Shown here in pieces: positions 6,917 to 13,581 of a stretch of DNA of 13,581 bases. Below the pieces are notes generated by a model that searched no databases, was not told the DNA's origin, and saw nothing but the letters and a program-made list of their open reading frames with translations. How positions within the stretch are numbered: position 1 is the first letter of the stretch; every line of letters begins with the position of its first letter. The DNA is from DRQF01 sp964559135. GTDB lineage: Bacteria; Planctomycetota; GCA-002687715; DRQF01. The stretch spans positions 1-13,581 of the forward strand of contig CAZLGG010000105.1 in the NCBI GenBank assembly GCA_964559135.1, given 5' to 3'. The position numbers were made by a program, and so were the translations under genes.

Positions 6917-8163
6917 GCAAGTCCGCGGACGAGCCGCGAGTCATCGAAGAGGTGGATCGCCAGTTGGCTCTCCTTTCTCGAGGGGCCGTCCAGATCATCT
7001 CCGAGGAGGAGTTGACCAAGAAGTTGCGGCGGAGCGTGGCGACGGGGAAACCTCTTCGCGTCAAGCTGGGAGTCGACCCGACAGCTCATGACCTCCACCT
7101 GGGCTTCACTTTGCCTCTTTCGAAGTTGCAGCTCTTCAGCGAACTCGGTCATCAGCCCGTGCTGATCATCGGCGATGCGACGGCGATGGTAGGCGATCCC
7201 ACGGGGAAGAACGCCGCCCGTCCTAAACTGGATCACGACACGGTCCGGGACTATGCGAAAAGCTACCTGGACCAGGCGGGGCGGGTCCTCGACATGGATC
7301 GCGTGGAGGTGCGGTGGAACAGCGAATGGCTGACTCGGCTCGGGTTTCAGGAACTCATCACACTCATGAGTCGGTCCACCGTGGCTCGGATGTTGGAGAG
7401 GGATGATTTCTCCAAGCGTCACCGGGAGGGAGTGCCGATCTACATCCACGAGTTCCTCTACCCTCTTCTCCAGGGGCACGACTCCGTGGTCGTGGAGGCG
7501 GACGTCGAGCTGGGAGGCCAGGATCAGCTGTTCAACCTCCTGGTCGGCCGGGACCTGCAGGTGCAGGCGGGCCAGGAGCCACAGGTTTGCATGATGGGGC
7601 CTCTTCTCGTCGGGTTGGACGGAAAAAGAAAGATGTCCAAGTCCTACGGCAACACCATCGGCGTCAACGACGTTGCGAACGAGATGTTCGGCAAGGTGAT
7701 GAGCCTCGGCGACGAGACGATGCCGACCTGGTTCGAACTGCTCACCTCGGTTTCCGAAGAGGAGATGAAAAGTCTTTTCGACGGCGACACCCACCCGCGG
7801 GAACTGAAGGACCGTCTGGCCCGCGAGATCGTGACCCGTTTTCATGGGGAAGACGCCGCAAGGGCCGCCAGTGAGGAATTCACGCGGGTTTTCGCAAGAA
7901 AGGAGCTTCCGAGCGAGATTCCGGAAGCCGTCGTTCCGGAGGAAGCCATGGGCGAGGAGGGCATCCGCCTCACCCGGCTGCTGACCGTTCTCGGCCTTGC
8001 CCCCTCCAACAAGGAAGCCAGACGCCTCATCGAACAGGGGGGCGTCCGGATCGATGACGAGGTGATCCGTGACCCCGCGGCGGGAATCCGCCCACGGGGA
8101 GGCGAAGTTCTTCGGGTCGGAAAGAAACGCTTCGCAAAACTGGTCGTGAATCGTATGAAATGA
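6913..8163 (+). CDS. tyrS: Tyrosyl-tRNA synthetase
   Basis: Attaches tyrosine to its tRNA in the cytosol. The 416-residue protein belongs to the TyrZ-like branch of bacterial TyrRS, seen in DPTAHDLHLGFT (55-66), IIGDATAMVGDPTG (85-98), GGQDQLFNLL (201-210) and RKMSKSYGN (239-247). The class I HIGH element reads H62-L-G-F65, so the last His is Phe. The KMSKS loop (240-244) is intact. An S4 RNA-binding domain ends the protein (about 351-412, RLTRLL and SNKEARRLIEQGGVRID). The ATG at 6913 is chosen because GGAGAGG lies 4-10 bases upstream and it overlaps the lipoprotein stop as ATGA; a TTG further upstream at 6874 lies inside the lipoprotein gene. The overlap suggests coupled translation. No T-box leader is visible upstream, as expected for an internal operon gene. 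Confidence 0.96.
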   Translation: MSKSADEPRVIEEVDRQLALLSRGAVQIISEEELTKKLRRSVATGKPLRVKLGVDPTAHDLHLGFTLPLSKLQLFSELGHQPVLIIGDATAMVGDPTGKNAARPKLDHDTVRDYAKSYLDQAGRVLDMDRVEVRWNSEWLTRLGFQELITLMSRSTVARMLERDDFSKRHREGVPIYIHEFLYPLLQGHDSVVVEADVELGGQDQLFNLLVGRDLQVQAGQEPQVCMMGPLLVGLDGKRKMSKSYGNTIGVNDVANEMFGKVMSLGDETMPTWFELLTSVSEEEMKSLFDGDTHPRELKDRLAREIVTRFHGEDAARAASEEFTRVFARKELPSEIPEAVVPEEAMGEEGIRLTRLLTVLGLAPSNKEARRLIEQGGVRIDDEVIRDPAAGIRPRGGEVLRVGKKRFAKLVVNRMK

Positions 8164-8185
8164 GGGCCCGGCCGCCCCTCGCACC

Positions 8186-8191
8186 AAGGAG
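8186..8191 (+). promoter_or_regulatory. Strong ribosome-binding site for the secreted protein gene
   Basis: AAGGAG at 8186-8191, plus a second GGAG at 8195-8198, precedes the ATG at 8201. It is among the best Shine-Dalgarno matches in this window, where several genes lack one, and fixes the start of the downstream gene. Confidence 0.7.
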
Positions 8192-8200
8192 TTTGGAGAC

Positions 8201-9697
8201 ATGTTGCGCAATCTCGCCCTGATTCTCGCCGTCCTGTTTCTCATCCCCAGCCTGGTTTCCGCCGACGACATCAAGTTGAAGTCCGGCGAGGTGATCAAGG
8301 ACTGCAAGGTTCTCAAGAAGGGTCCGAAGATCTGGAAGCTCGAGCTTCTGAACGGGCGGCGGCGCACGATCAAGGCCGCCGACGTCGTGGAGTACGTCGA
8401 GAAGTCGACGCCGGCCGACGAATTCGATGCCAAGCTCGAGACCTTGGGCAAAAAGGACCTCGCCGGGATGATCGCGCTGGGGCGATGGGGGCTCGAGAAA
8501 GGGGTCAAGAAAAAGGCCGTGAAGCTCATTGCCAAGGTGCTTCGGATGGACCGGAACAACAAGGACGCGCACGAACTCCTCGGGCACGAACTCTGCGACG
8601 ACGGCAAGTGGCGTTACGGGAAAAAGCTCGCCAAATACAAGGATGCGAAGCGGGCCAAGGAGTTGGCGGCGCTCGGCTGGGTGAAGGTGAAAGGGGAGTG
8701 GTACGATCCTCATTCCGCTCGATGCGTTCGCGCCGGCATGGTCAAGGGGAAAGACGGAAAGTGGTATTCGAAGAAGGCCCTCGCGGAAGTCGAAAAGGGG
8801 CGTTTTTTCTTCGAAGGTGTCTGGTACGACAACGCCGACAGAGCGAAGATCAAGGAGGGCTTCCGCAAGGTCAAGGGTAAATGGATTGCTCTGGCCGATC
8901 TGGACGCCAAGCATCGCGATCCCAAGTCCCCGTGGATCCTGGAAAGTGAGCACTTTGTGCTCGAAAGCAGCCTCAAATACAAGACCCTGCGCAGTTATCT
9001 CGATCAGTTCGAAATGGACTATGCCGCCCTCGCCGATCTCTGCGGCGACGCTCCGGCCATGCCCGACCGGGACGCGAAGATCTATATGCTGGTGGTGAAG
9101 GACAACCCGACCTACCGCAGCAAGGTGGGCGCCTTTCAGGGTGACGATCGCTCCCAGTACTACTCCAGCAGCCACGGCGCCTTTTACGCCCCGAAGCGCG
9201 GCGCCATTCTCGGTTACTACCACACGAAGGAATACACCTTCCAGTGGCTGCAGCAGGCCATTGCCCAGGCGTTCCTCTATCGCGTGTCTCACGATCGTCC
9301 GGCCTCCAACATGTTCGACATGATCGGGTCCTACATGGAGGGCTTCTTCGGAGGCAAGTATCATCCGGTGAATTCGATTGCCTGGAACGCTCTTCGCGAT
9401 TGGGCTCCGCCGGCGCCGCGGAAAGTCGTGGCGGACTTCCAGGTCGACGCCGAGGGACTGAATGCCGTCGAGAACGAGTCGCGCTTCGGCCATCTCGGAT
9501 TCGTCTTCCACTACCTCGTGAGCAAATATCCGAAGGTCGTGAAGCGCCAACTCCGGCTCTACCTGATGGGCCATGGGGGAGAGACCCAGCTCTTCGACGC
9601 CTGCGAGGCCGCTGCGGGTGACGACATGGCCGAGGACTTCAAGAAGACCGCGATCCAGTTCTACAGGAACTACAAGCAACCTCATTTCGGTTCCTGA
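8201..9697 (+). CDS. Secreted protein with SH3-like start, Gly-x-Trp repeats and degenerate peptidase-like domain
   Basis: No named family is recognised with confidence. Of the 498 residues, 1-21 form a Sec signal peptide (hydrophobic core, VSA then DD), predicting export. Residues about 22-67 (LKSGEVIKDC, LLNGRRRTIKAADVVEYV) resemble the small SH3-like barrels of planctomycete exported proteins. About 85-130 is helical and TPR-like. Five Gly-x-Trp units follow: DGKW (134-137), KGEW (164-167), DGKW (185-188), EGVW (205-208) and KGKW (225-228), the last four 20-21 residues apart. From about 245 (WILESEHFVLES) the layout resembles the DUF1570-like gluzincin peptidase fold, but the helix that should carry HExxH reads QAIAQ (352-356). 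Only a downstream E380-G381 recalls the third ligand. I infer a non-catalytic binding protein. It lies 37 bases after tyrS. The middle is very Lys-rich. Confidence 0.8.
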   Translation: MLRNLALILAVLFLIPSLVSADDIKLKSGEVIKDCKVLKKGPKIWKLELLNGRRRTIKAADVVEYVEKSTPADEFDAKLETLGKKDLAGMIALGRWGLEKGVKKKAVKLIAKVLRMDRNNKDAHELLGHELCDDGKWRYGKKLAKYKDAKRAKELAALGWVKVKGEWYDPHSARCVRAGMVKGKDGKWYSKKALAEVEKGRFFFEGVWYDNADRAKIKEGFRKVKGKWIALADLDAKHRDPKSPWILESEHFVLESSLKYKTLRSYLDQFEMDYAALADLCGDAPAMPDRDAKIYMLVVKDNPTYRSKVGAFQGDDRSQYYSSSHGAFYAPKRGAILGYYHTKEYTFQWLQQAIAQAFLYRVSHDRPASNMFDMIGSYMEGFFGGKYHPVNSIAWNALRDWAPPAPRKVVADFQVDAEGLNAVENESRFGHLGFVFHYLVSKYPKVVKRQLRLYLMGHGGETQLFDACEAAAGDDMAEDFKKTAIQFYRNYKQPHFGS

Positions 9698-9721
9698 CCC
9701 CGGACCCGCCGCCGAATCACC

Positions 9722-9734
9722 CAGGCAACGCCTG
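9722..9734 (+). terminator. Small hairpin after the secreted protein gene, possible weak terminator
   Basis: CAGGC (9722-9726) pairs with GCCTG (9730-9734) around AAC, starting 25 bases after the stop. Further short palindromes follow: GGAATTCC at 9742-9749 and GGACGTCC at 9760-9767. No T-tract follows, and the stem is short. Confidence 0.3.
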
Positions 9735-9789
9735 TCCCCCGGGAATTCCACAATTCCACGGACGTCCACGTTGTTTGTCGCGTCCGGGC

Positions 9790-9812
9790 GCCATGGAGGG
9801 ACTCTCCATGGC
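9790..9812 (+). repeat. 9-bp inverted repeat overlapping alternative ATG codons
   Basis: GCCATGGAG (9790-9798) and CTCCATGGC (9804-9812) form a perfect stem around GGACT. Both arms contain ATG in the zinc-ribbon gene's frame (9793 and 9808), and GGAGGG at 9795-9800 could serve as ribosome site for the ATG at 9808. It may be a transcriptional end-structure for the gene before it or a start-site structure for the gene after it. Confidence 0.45.
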
Positions 9813-9855
9813 CGCCGGGCTTCTGATCACTCATCCACGATTGAGAAACCCCTCC

Positions 9856-10191
9856 ATGAAAGCCTGTCATCGCTGCGGTCGGCACTGGGAGCAGGAAGAG
9901 TCGCCTGGGTACAACAACACCTGCGAAGGTTGCGGGATGCCTCTGCACAGCTGCGCGAACTGCGACTCCTATCGGCCCAGCGGCGCCAAACGTTGCATCG
10001 ACCCCCAGGGGCAGGACGTCCGTGACGGCAACGCGTCGAACACGTGCGACGCATTTCGATTCCGGACGGCGAGCGGTGCCGCCGATCGTGAAGCCTCGGC
10101 GGAGGCGGGCGAGCGGATGAGGGAGTTTCTCCGACCCGAATCGAAGAAGGACTCCGAGAATCTGCCGACCTGGGACCAACTCTTCGGATAG
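9856..10191 (+). CDS. Small double zinc-ribbon protein of unknown function
   Basis: A 111-residue protein with eight cysteines in its first 64 positions: C4xxC7, C23xxC26, C33xxC36, C47 and C64. These are enough for two four-cysteine zinc sites. The order CxxCG, LHSCANCDSY, then a Cys-Asp-Pro-type segment, a V-x-D stretch and N-x-CDAF matches a small conserved zinc-ribbon family I have seen in deltaproteobacterial and planctomycete genomes (pattern LH-x-C-x-NC-x-FY and N-x-CDYF). It has no assigned function that I know. The tail (about 68-111) is charged and unconserved-looking. I chose the ATG at 9856 because it puts the first CxxC near the N-terminus. It has no clear ribosome site, and the ATG at 9808 with GGAGGG upstream is a real alternative that adds 16 residues. 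No transmembrane or signal segment. Its neighbour on the right is convergent. Confidence 0.75.
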   Translation: MKACHRCGRHWEQEESPGYNNTCEGCGMPLHSCANCDSYRPSGAKRCIDPQGQDVRDGNASNTCDAFRFRTASGAADREASAEAGERMREFLRPESKKDSENLPTWDQLFG

Positions 10192-10228
10192 AGCCAGGAT
10201 AGAACCAAGACGACGGAGGACCCGGAGA

Positions 10229-10253
10229 GAGCCGCACGCCCGCGCAGCGGCTC
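10229..10253. terminator. Hairpin between convergent genes
   Basis: GAGCCGC (10229-10235) pairs with GCGGCTC (10247-10253) around 11 bases, between the zinc-ribbon stop (10191) and the ino1 stop (10298). Nearby, ACCGTC (10263-10268) and GACGGT (10293-10298) could form a second, longer-looped structure, and ACTGAC-G-GTCAGT (10290-10302) is a 13-base palindrome over the ino1 stop. The placement suits a bidirectional terminator, but neither side has a T-tract. Confidence 0.45.
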
Positions 10254-10297
10254 CCCATCGACACCGTCTGATAATGTCCGTTATGATGGACTGACGG

Positions 10298-11533
10298 TCA
10301 GTGACTCCGCTCCAGGTACGCCATCAGGTGGTGAAACTGGAAGTGCAGGTCGTGCTCATCCACCCCCAAGGGGCTCTTGAAGAAGCAGGCGAGCTGCGTC
10401 ATCAATCCCGCCTCGCCCTGCCGGTGCGCATGATCCGCCAGCCTCACCATGTCGAGGACGATGGGCGCGGCCAGGATGGCGTCGCAACCCTGCCAGGTGA
10501 ACTGCAAAGACATCTTGTAGTCCAAAAACCCCTGGAAATGGACGAAATCCCACGCCGTCTTCAGGTCCGACAGGCTGGGCGCGTACTCGATCGACACGTG
10601 GGTGTTGAGCGGGTACCCGAGAATATGACTGAGGAGTCCGTCCTTCGATTCGATCTTCGAGCGGCGATTTCTGGGATCGGCGAGGATCTGCCCGTCTCGA
10701 TCTCCGAGGATGTTGTAGCCTTGCCAGGTCAGCACCCGGAAGTTGCGGTACTTGAACATGGGCGCCAAGGCCGACTTGACGAGGGTTTCCCCGGTCTTCC
10801 CGTCGTTGCCCATCACCGGCACGCCCTTTTTCGTCGCCAGCTTCACGTGCCCCGGCGTGAGGCACGCGTTGCTCGGTGTGAAGTTCAAAAAGGGCATGCC
10901 CAGACGAATGGCCGCCCATGCGTAGAGACCACTCGCCCGCATCGCGGCCCGGACGTCATTTTTTATCAGACGTTGGAGGCCGGTGGGTGTCCGGTGGGCC
11001 GGCTCCATGTTCAAAGGCGGCTCCGTGGACGCCAGATTCACGACGACCACCCGGTCCACGCCGGTGCTGCGTCGGAACTCCTCCAGGTCGGCGGTGATCC
11101 CCTTCACGATGTCTGCGAGGCGACGGTGTTTGGCGCGGATCGTCGGGCCCGCCAAGTTGCGGATGGCGTCGCCGCAATTCATGACGGTTCCCTCGCGAAT
11201 CCGCGTGTCGGTGTCATCGAGGGCCTCCCGAATCTCGAGAAGTCCTTCGTAAGGGATCGTGCCGTTGTCCCGATGGATCTCCATGGCACTCTCGTAGAGC
11301 GACCCTTTTCGGACCTCATGGCCGCCGAACACCAAACGCTCCAGCGGCCTGAGCTTCAAGGGCGCAAACGCCGGAGTTTCCGTGACGAGGCCGCAGCGGG
11401 ACGTCTTGTCCCGGAGGATGAGCTCCACGCCGGCGACCAGCGTGGTGGCGAGGCCTCCTCGCGCACCGATCAGCCAGACTCCGAGCCCCCCCTCCCCCGC
11501 CGCTTCGCTGCTCCCTTCCCGCGTCGTCCTCAT
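10298..11533 (-). CDS. ino1: Inositol-3-phosphate synthase
   Basis: Converts glucose 6-phosphate to 1D-myo-inositol 3-phosphate in the cytosol using tightly bound NAD, the first step to inositol lipids and other inositol compounds. The 411-residue protein has the Rossmann entry VWLIGARGGLATT (19-31), NLASTEPP (166-173), the active-site segment NDGKTGETLVKSALAPMF (243-260), WQGYNILGD (270-278), SIEYAPSL (314-321), KTAWDFVHFQGF (325-336) and QFTWQGCDAILAAP (344-357). All are typical of the bacterial and archaeal enzyme. The ATG at 11533 is chosen because GGGAGG lies in the 10-base gap after the nadE stop; a longer reading frame upstream only reads through nadE. The first ~16 residues look unconserved and include a G-rich tract encoding GEGG. 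It is the second gene of a nadE-ino1 operon. The product could serve inositol phospholipids, osmolytes or thiols; the window does not say which. Confidence 0.93.
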   Translation of the reverse strand: MRTTREGSSEAAGEGGLGVWLIGARGGLATTLVAGVELILRDKTSRCGLVTETPAFAPLKLRPLERLVFGGHEVRKGSLYESAMEIHRDNGTIPYEGLLEIREALDDTDTRIREGTVMNCGDAIRNLAGPTIRAKHRRLADIVKGITADLEEFRRSTGVDRVVVVNLASTEPPLNMEPAHRTPTGLQRLIKNDVRAAMRASGLYAWAAIRLGMPFLNFTPSNACLTPGHVKLATKKGVPVMGNDGKTGETLVKSALAPMFKYRNFRVLTWQGYNILGDRDGQILADPRNRRSKIESKDGLLSHILGYPLNTHVSIEYAPSLSDLKTAWDFVHFQGFLDYKMSLQFTWQGCDAILAAPIVLDMVRLADHAHRQGEAGLMTQLACFFKSPLGVDEHDLHFQFHHLMAYLERSH

Positions 11534-11543
11534 ACGTCCTCCC

Positions 11544-13208
11544 TCATTCCCCCAACTCGTACCAATCGGGCGCGCCCGTGATCGGCATGCGGCGTCCGGT
11601 GCCGAACGCCTTCGAAGTGACCTTGAGTCCCGGGGGCATCTGTCGTCTCTTGTATTCGTTGCGCCATAGTTTTTGAAGTACATCCCTGACGACCACCGGA
11701 TCATGCCCGGCTGCGACGATGTCCGCGAAGGATTCGAGTTTTTCCATGCTTCGGTGGATGATGTCGTCGAGCACATCGTAGGGCGGCAGGCTGTCCTCGT
11801 CCTTCTGATCGGGGCGGAGCTCGGCGGACGGTGCGCGCGTGAGCGTGGGTTCGGGAATCGTCCCCGGCCGCCGCGTGTTCAGGTGGCGAGCCAGGGCATA
11901 GACCTGGGTCTTCGGAAGATCCGAGATCACCGCCAACCCACCGCAAAGATCGCCATACAGAGTGCTGTAGCCCACCGCCAACTCGGACTTGTTTCCCGTG
12001 GTGAGCAACAGGTGCCCCAGCTTGTTGGAAAGCGCCATCAGGAACATGCCTCGGATTCGGGCCTGGATGTTCTCCTCGGTCACGTCGACGGGCCGGCCTT
12101 CGAAATGAGGCTGTAGACTGGCGAGTACCGAGTTTTTCGCGCGTTCGATGGGAATCGTCTCGAGACGGATGCCGAGATTCGTCGCGAGCGCTTCCGCTTC
12201 CGTCCGACTCAGATCCGAAGTGTAGCGGGAGGGCATCGAGACGCCGAGAATGTTCGCGGGGCCGAAGGCCTCGGCGGCCAGGGCCGCGGTCAGCGCCGAA
12301 TCGATCCCCCCCGAGAGGCCTACCAGGGCGCGACGAAAACCGCTCTTTCGAGCGTAGTCCCGAAGGCCCAGGATCAGCGCTTTGCGGATCTCCTCCAGGC
12401 TTCTTTCCGGCAGGGCAGGTGCTTCGTGGGGAATGAGGCGATCCATGTCGACGACGAGAAGGTCTTCCTCGAACCCGGCCCCGCGAGCCGCCACGCGCCC
12501 TTCCGCATCGGACACCACCGAATGGCCGTCGAAAACCAGCTCGTCGTTTCCGCCCACGAGATTCACGAGCAACAGCGGGACCCCGATGCGACAAGCGACG
12601 TCGCGGACGAGACGTTCCCTACGCGCCGGTTTACCCCAGTCGAACGGGGACGCGGAGAGGTTGAGTAACACGTCCGCGCCACGTCGCACCTGCTCGGTGG
12701 CGGGGTCCCGCTCGTAGGAGGGCATGCCCGGGTCCGTCGTCTGGGCATGGGACCAGATATCCTCGCAGATCGTCACTCCGAAACGGCGACCGTCCAACTC
12801 GAAGGGTTCCGCGGGCTCCCCCTCGGCAAACCAGCGGGCCTCGTCGAAGACATCGTAGTTGGGAAGCAATTGCTTGGAGAATCGTGCCAAGACCTTGCCT
12901 TCCCCGAGGAGCACGGCACCGTTGAGGGGTTTTCCTGCCGGGGAGCCACCGCGGGACACGGTCCCCACGAGGACGTGAAGGCCCGCTGGAATGGCGGCCG
13001 CCAGCCGAGCCTCTTCCCTTTCCGCCGCATCGAGAAAAGACGCGCGGTAAACGAGGTCCCTCGGACAATAGCCCGGCAACGCCAGCTCCGGAACGACGAG
13101 GAGGGCGGCGCCGGCGCTATGGGCGCGCTCGACCACGGCGAGGATGCGCTTCCCGTTGCCCGCCAAGTCCCCTTGGACGGTGTCGATCTGTCCCATGGCG
13201 ACGTGCAT
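11544..13208 (-). CDS. nadE: Glutamine-dependent NAD+ synthetase
   Basis: Amidates nicotinic acid adenine dinucleotide to NAD+ with ATP, taking ammonia from glutamine. The 554-residue protein has both halves of the glutamine-dependent form. The N-terminal nitrilase-type amidase has triad E41 (VVPELALPGY), K112 (RFSKQLLPNYDVFDE) and C148 (VTICEDIW). The synthetase domain has the pyrophosphate loop SGGIDS (299-304), TTGNKSE, YSTLYGDLCGG and YKRRQMPPG near the end. The ATG at 13208 is chosen because homologues begin with a short hydrophobic strand followed by GQIDTVQGDLAGN. An upstream ATG at 13301 would add 31 basic, low-complexity residues that do not fit the family. The upstream ribosome site is weak (CAGGG about 13 bases before). 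It leads the operon with ino1, whose start lies 10 bases after the nadE stop. Confidence 0.96.
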   Translation of the reverse strand: MHVAMGQIDTVQGDLAGNGKRILAVVERAHSAGAALLVVPELALPGYCPRDLVYRASFLDAAEREEARLAAAIPAGLHVLVGTVSRGGSPAGKPLNGAVLLGEGKVLARFSKQLLPNYDVFDEARWFAEGEPAEPFELDGRRFGVTICEDIWSHAQTTDPGMPSYERDPATEQVRRGADVLLNLSASPFDWGKPARRERLVRDVACRIGVPLLLVNLVGGNDELVFDGHSVVSDAEGRVAARGAGFEEDLLVVDMDRLIPHEAPALPERSLEEIRKALILGLRDYARKSGFRRALVGLSGGIDSALTAALAAEAFGPANILGVSMPSRYTSDLSRTEAEALATNLGIRLETIPIERAKNSVLASLQPHFEGRPVDVTEENIQARIRGMFLMALSNKLGHLLLTTGNKSELAVGYSTLYGDLCGGLAVISDLPKTQVYALARHLNTRRPGTIPEPTLTRAPSAELRPDQKDEDSLPPYDVLDDIIHRSMEKLESFADIVAAGHDPVVVRDVLQKLWRNEYKRRQMPPGLKVTSKAFGTGRRMPITGAPDWYELGE

Positions 13209-13581
13209 GGCGCGGTTGTAGCCCTGCCGGCTCGGCGGTGCAAACGGGGAGGGCCGGCCGCTGCGGCGCAGCCGACGATCCCGTCGCCCCCTCGAAGTCA
13301 TGACGCCCCGCCCGCTCGTCGGGAGAACGGACTGACTCGGGGGTCGGGAACCGAGCGGTTGCGTTTTTCTCGTTCAATTCCCAAAGGACTTAGAGGCCTC
13401 GGGAGTGCTTTCTCACGAAATCGGTCTTCCGGAACCGCTCTTGCTTCCTCGGTGACTCTTCGTTCCCCGAAGACCTCGTGACATCGTTACATCCCCGGAA
13501 CGTTGTTCCGTCTCGGTAACAACACCCTGCTCCAAGTCCCGTAGAATCGGCCGATGCGGGCCCGCGTCCGTCAGCCGAGCG
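13209..13581. other. Gene-free region upstream of nadE, rich in dyad symmetries
   Basis: No credible gene is seen in these 373 bases; open frames here lack a family match and a ribosome site. It should hold the nadE promoter and perhaps that of a gene beyond the right edge. Visible elements are a hairpin TCTTCG/CGAAGA with loop TTCCC (13457-13473), TTCCGGAA (13427-13434), the concentric dyad at 13486-13520, and two adjacent 10-base palindromes, ATCGGCCGAT (13546-13555) and GCGGGCCCGC (13556-13565). TAGAAT at 13542-13547 (+ strand) resembles a -10 box but has no good -35. No convincing nadE promoter was found. Confidence 0.5.
13486..13520. promoter_or_regulatory. Concentric dyad, operator candidate
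   Basis: An inner inverted repeat, CGGAAC-GTT-GTTCCG (13496-13510), is framed at equal 5-base distances by GTTAC (13486-13490) and GTAAC (13516-13520). All arms share one centre at 13503. This is the form of a site bound by a dimer or pair of dimers. It lies about 290 bases from the nadE start, so it may regulate a gene off the right edge. Confidence 0.4.

Noticed and set aside
6628..8607. 659-codon antisense frame across tyrS
   Set aside because: Lies opposite a certain tyrS and spans three real genes; no recognisable domain.
8027..9769. 580-codon antisense frame opposite the secreted protein gene
   Set aside because: The + strand frame has a signal peptide, a strong ribosome site and repeats; the antisense one has none.
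10301..11581. 426-codon + strand frame opposite ino1
   Set aside because: Complement shadow of a clearly recognised enzyme.
13209..13301. Upstream ATG at 13301 for nadE
   Set aside because: The added 31 residues are Arg/Pro-rich and unlike any NadE N-terminus.
13336..13370. Hairpin plus T5 run on the + strand upstream of nadE, terminator-like
   Set aside because: Stem is only 4-5 bp, and there is no + strand gene ending there to terminate.
12747..13481. 244-codon + strand frame opposite the nadE amidase domain
   Set aside because: Shadow of nadE with no family signature, although it extends into the intergenic region.
1..13581. Mobile elements, CRISPR arrays, tRNA or rRNA genes, toxin-antitoxin or phage genes
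   Set aside because: Read through on both strands; no transposase, integrase, direct-repeat array or cloverleaf-like segment was seen.

Overview
The window reads as chromosomal housekeeping DNA from a GC-rich Gram-negative bacterium. Lipid A metabolism (lpxH-like), a lipoprotein signal peptide and an exosortase-type FemAB protein point to an outer membrane. The bacterial inositol-3-phosphate synthase, the secreted protein with an SH3-like start and Gly-x-Trp repeats, and a lipoprotein whose C-terminus resembles planctomycete HEAT-type repeats suggest Planctomycetota or a neighbouring deep lineage. That placement is an impression from protein style, not a computed phylogeny. There are no rRNAs, tRNAs, insertion sequences, CRISPR arrays, integrases or obvious foreign islands.

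Layout. Nine genes lie on the + strand from 1 to 10191. They are a FemAB-like transferase cut by the left edge, an NtrC-type sigma-54 response regulator, an LpxH-like hydrolase (4-base overlap with the regulator), cytidylate kinase, ribosomal protein S1, an unrecognised lipoprotein, tyrosyl-tRNA synthetase (4-base overlap with the lipoprotein), an unrecognised secreted protein with a degenerate peptidase-like domain, and a small eight-cysteine zinc-ribbon protein. Facing them on the - strand, nadE and an inositol-3-phosphate synthase gene form a two-gene operon with a 10-base gap. The last ~370 bases upstream of nadE carry no gene but hold several dyad symmetries, including a concentric one.

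How they fit together. cmk-rpsA is a widely conserved gene pair. lpxH makes lipid A intermediates, FemAB and the lipoprotein belong to the envelope, and tyrS and rpsA belong to translation. NadE makes NAD, and inositol-3-phosphate synthase uses bound NAD as its cofactor, which gives that operon metabolic sense. rpsA is flanked by strong hairpins on both sides. The one downstream buries the putative ribosome-binding site of the lipoprotein gene.

I do not see a clear new multi-gene system here. The items most worth a second look are the secreted Gly-x-Trp-repeat protein with an apparently dead HExxH site, the hairpin over the lipoprotein start, the atypical sigma-54 activator motifs, the long acidic tail on S1, and the concentric dyad near the right edge.
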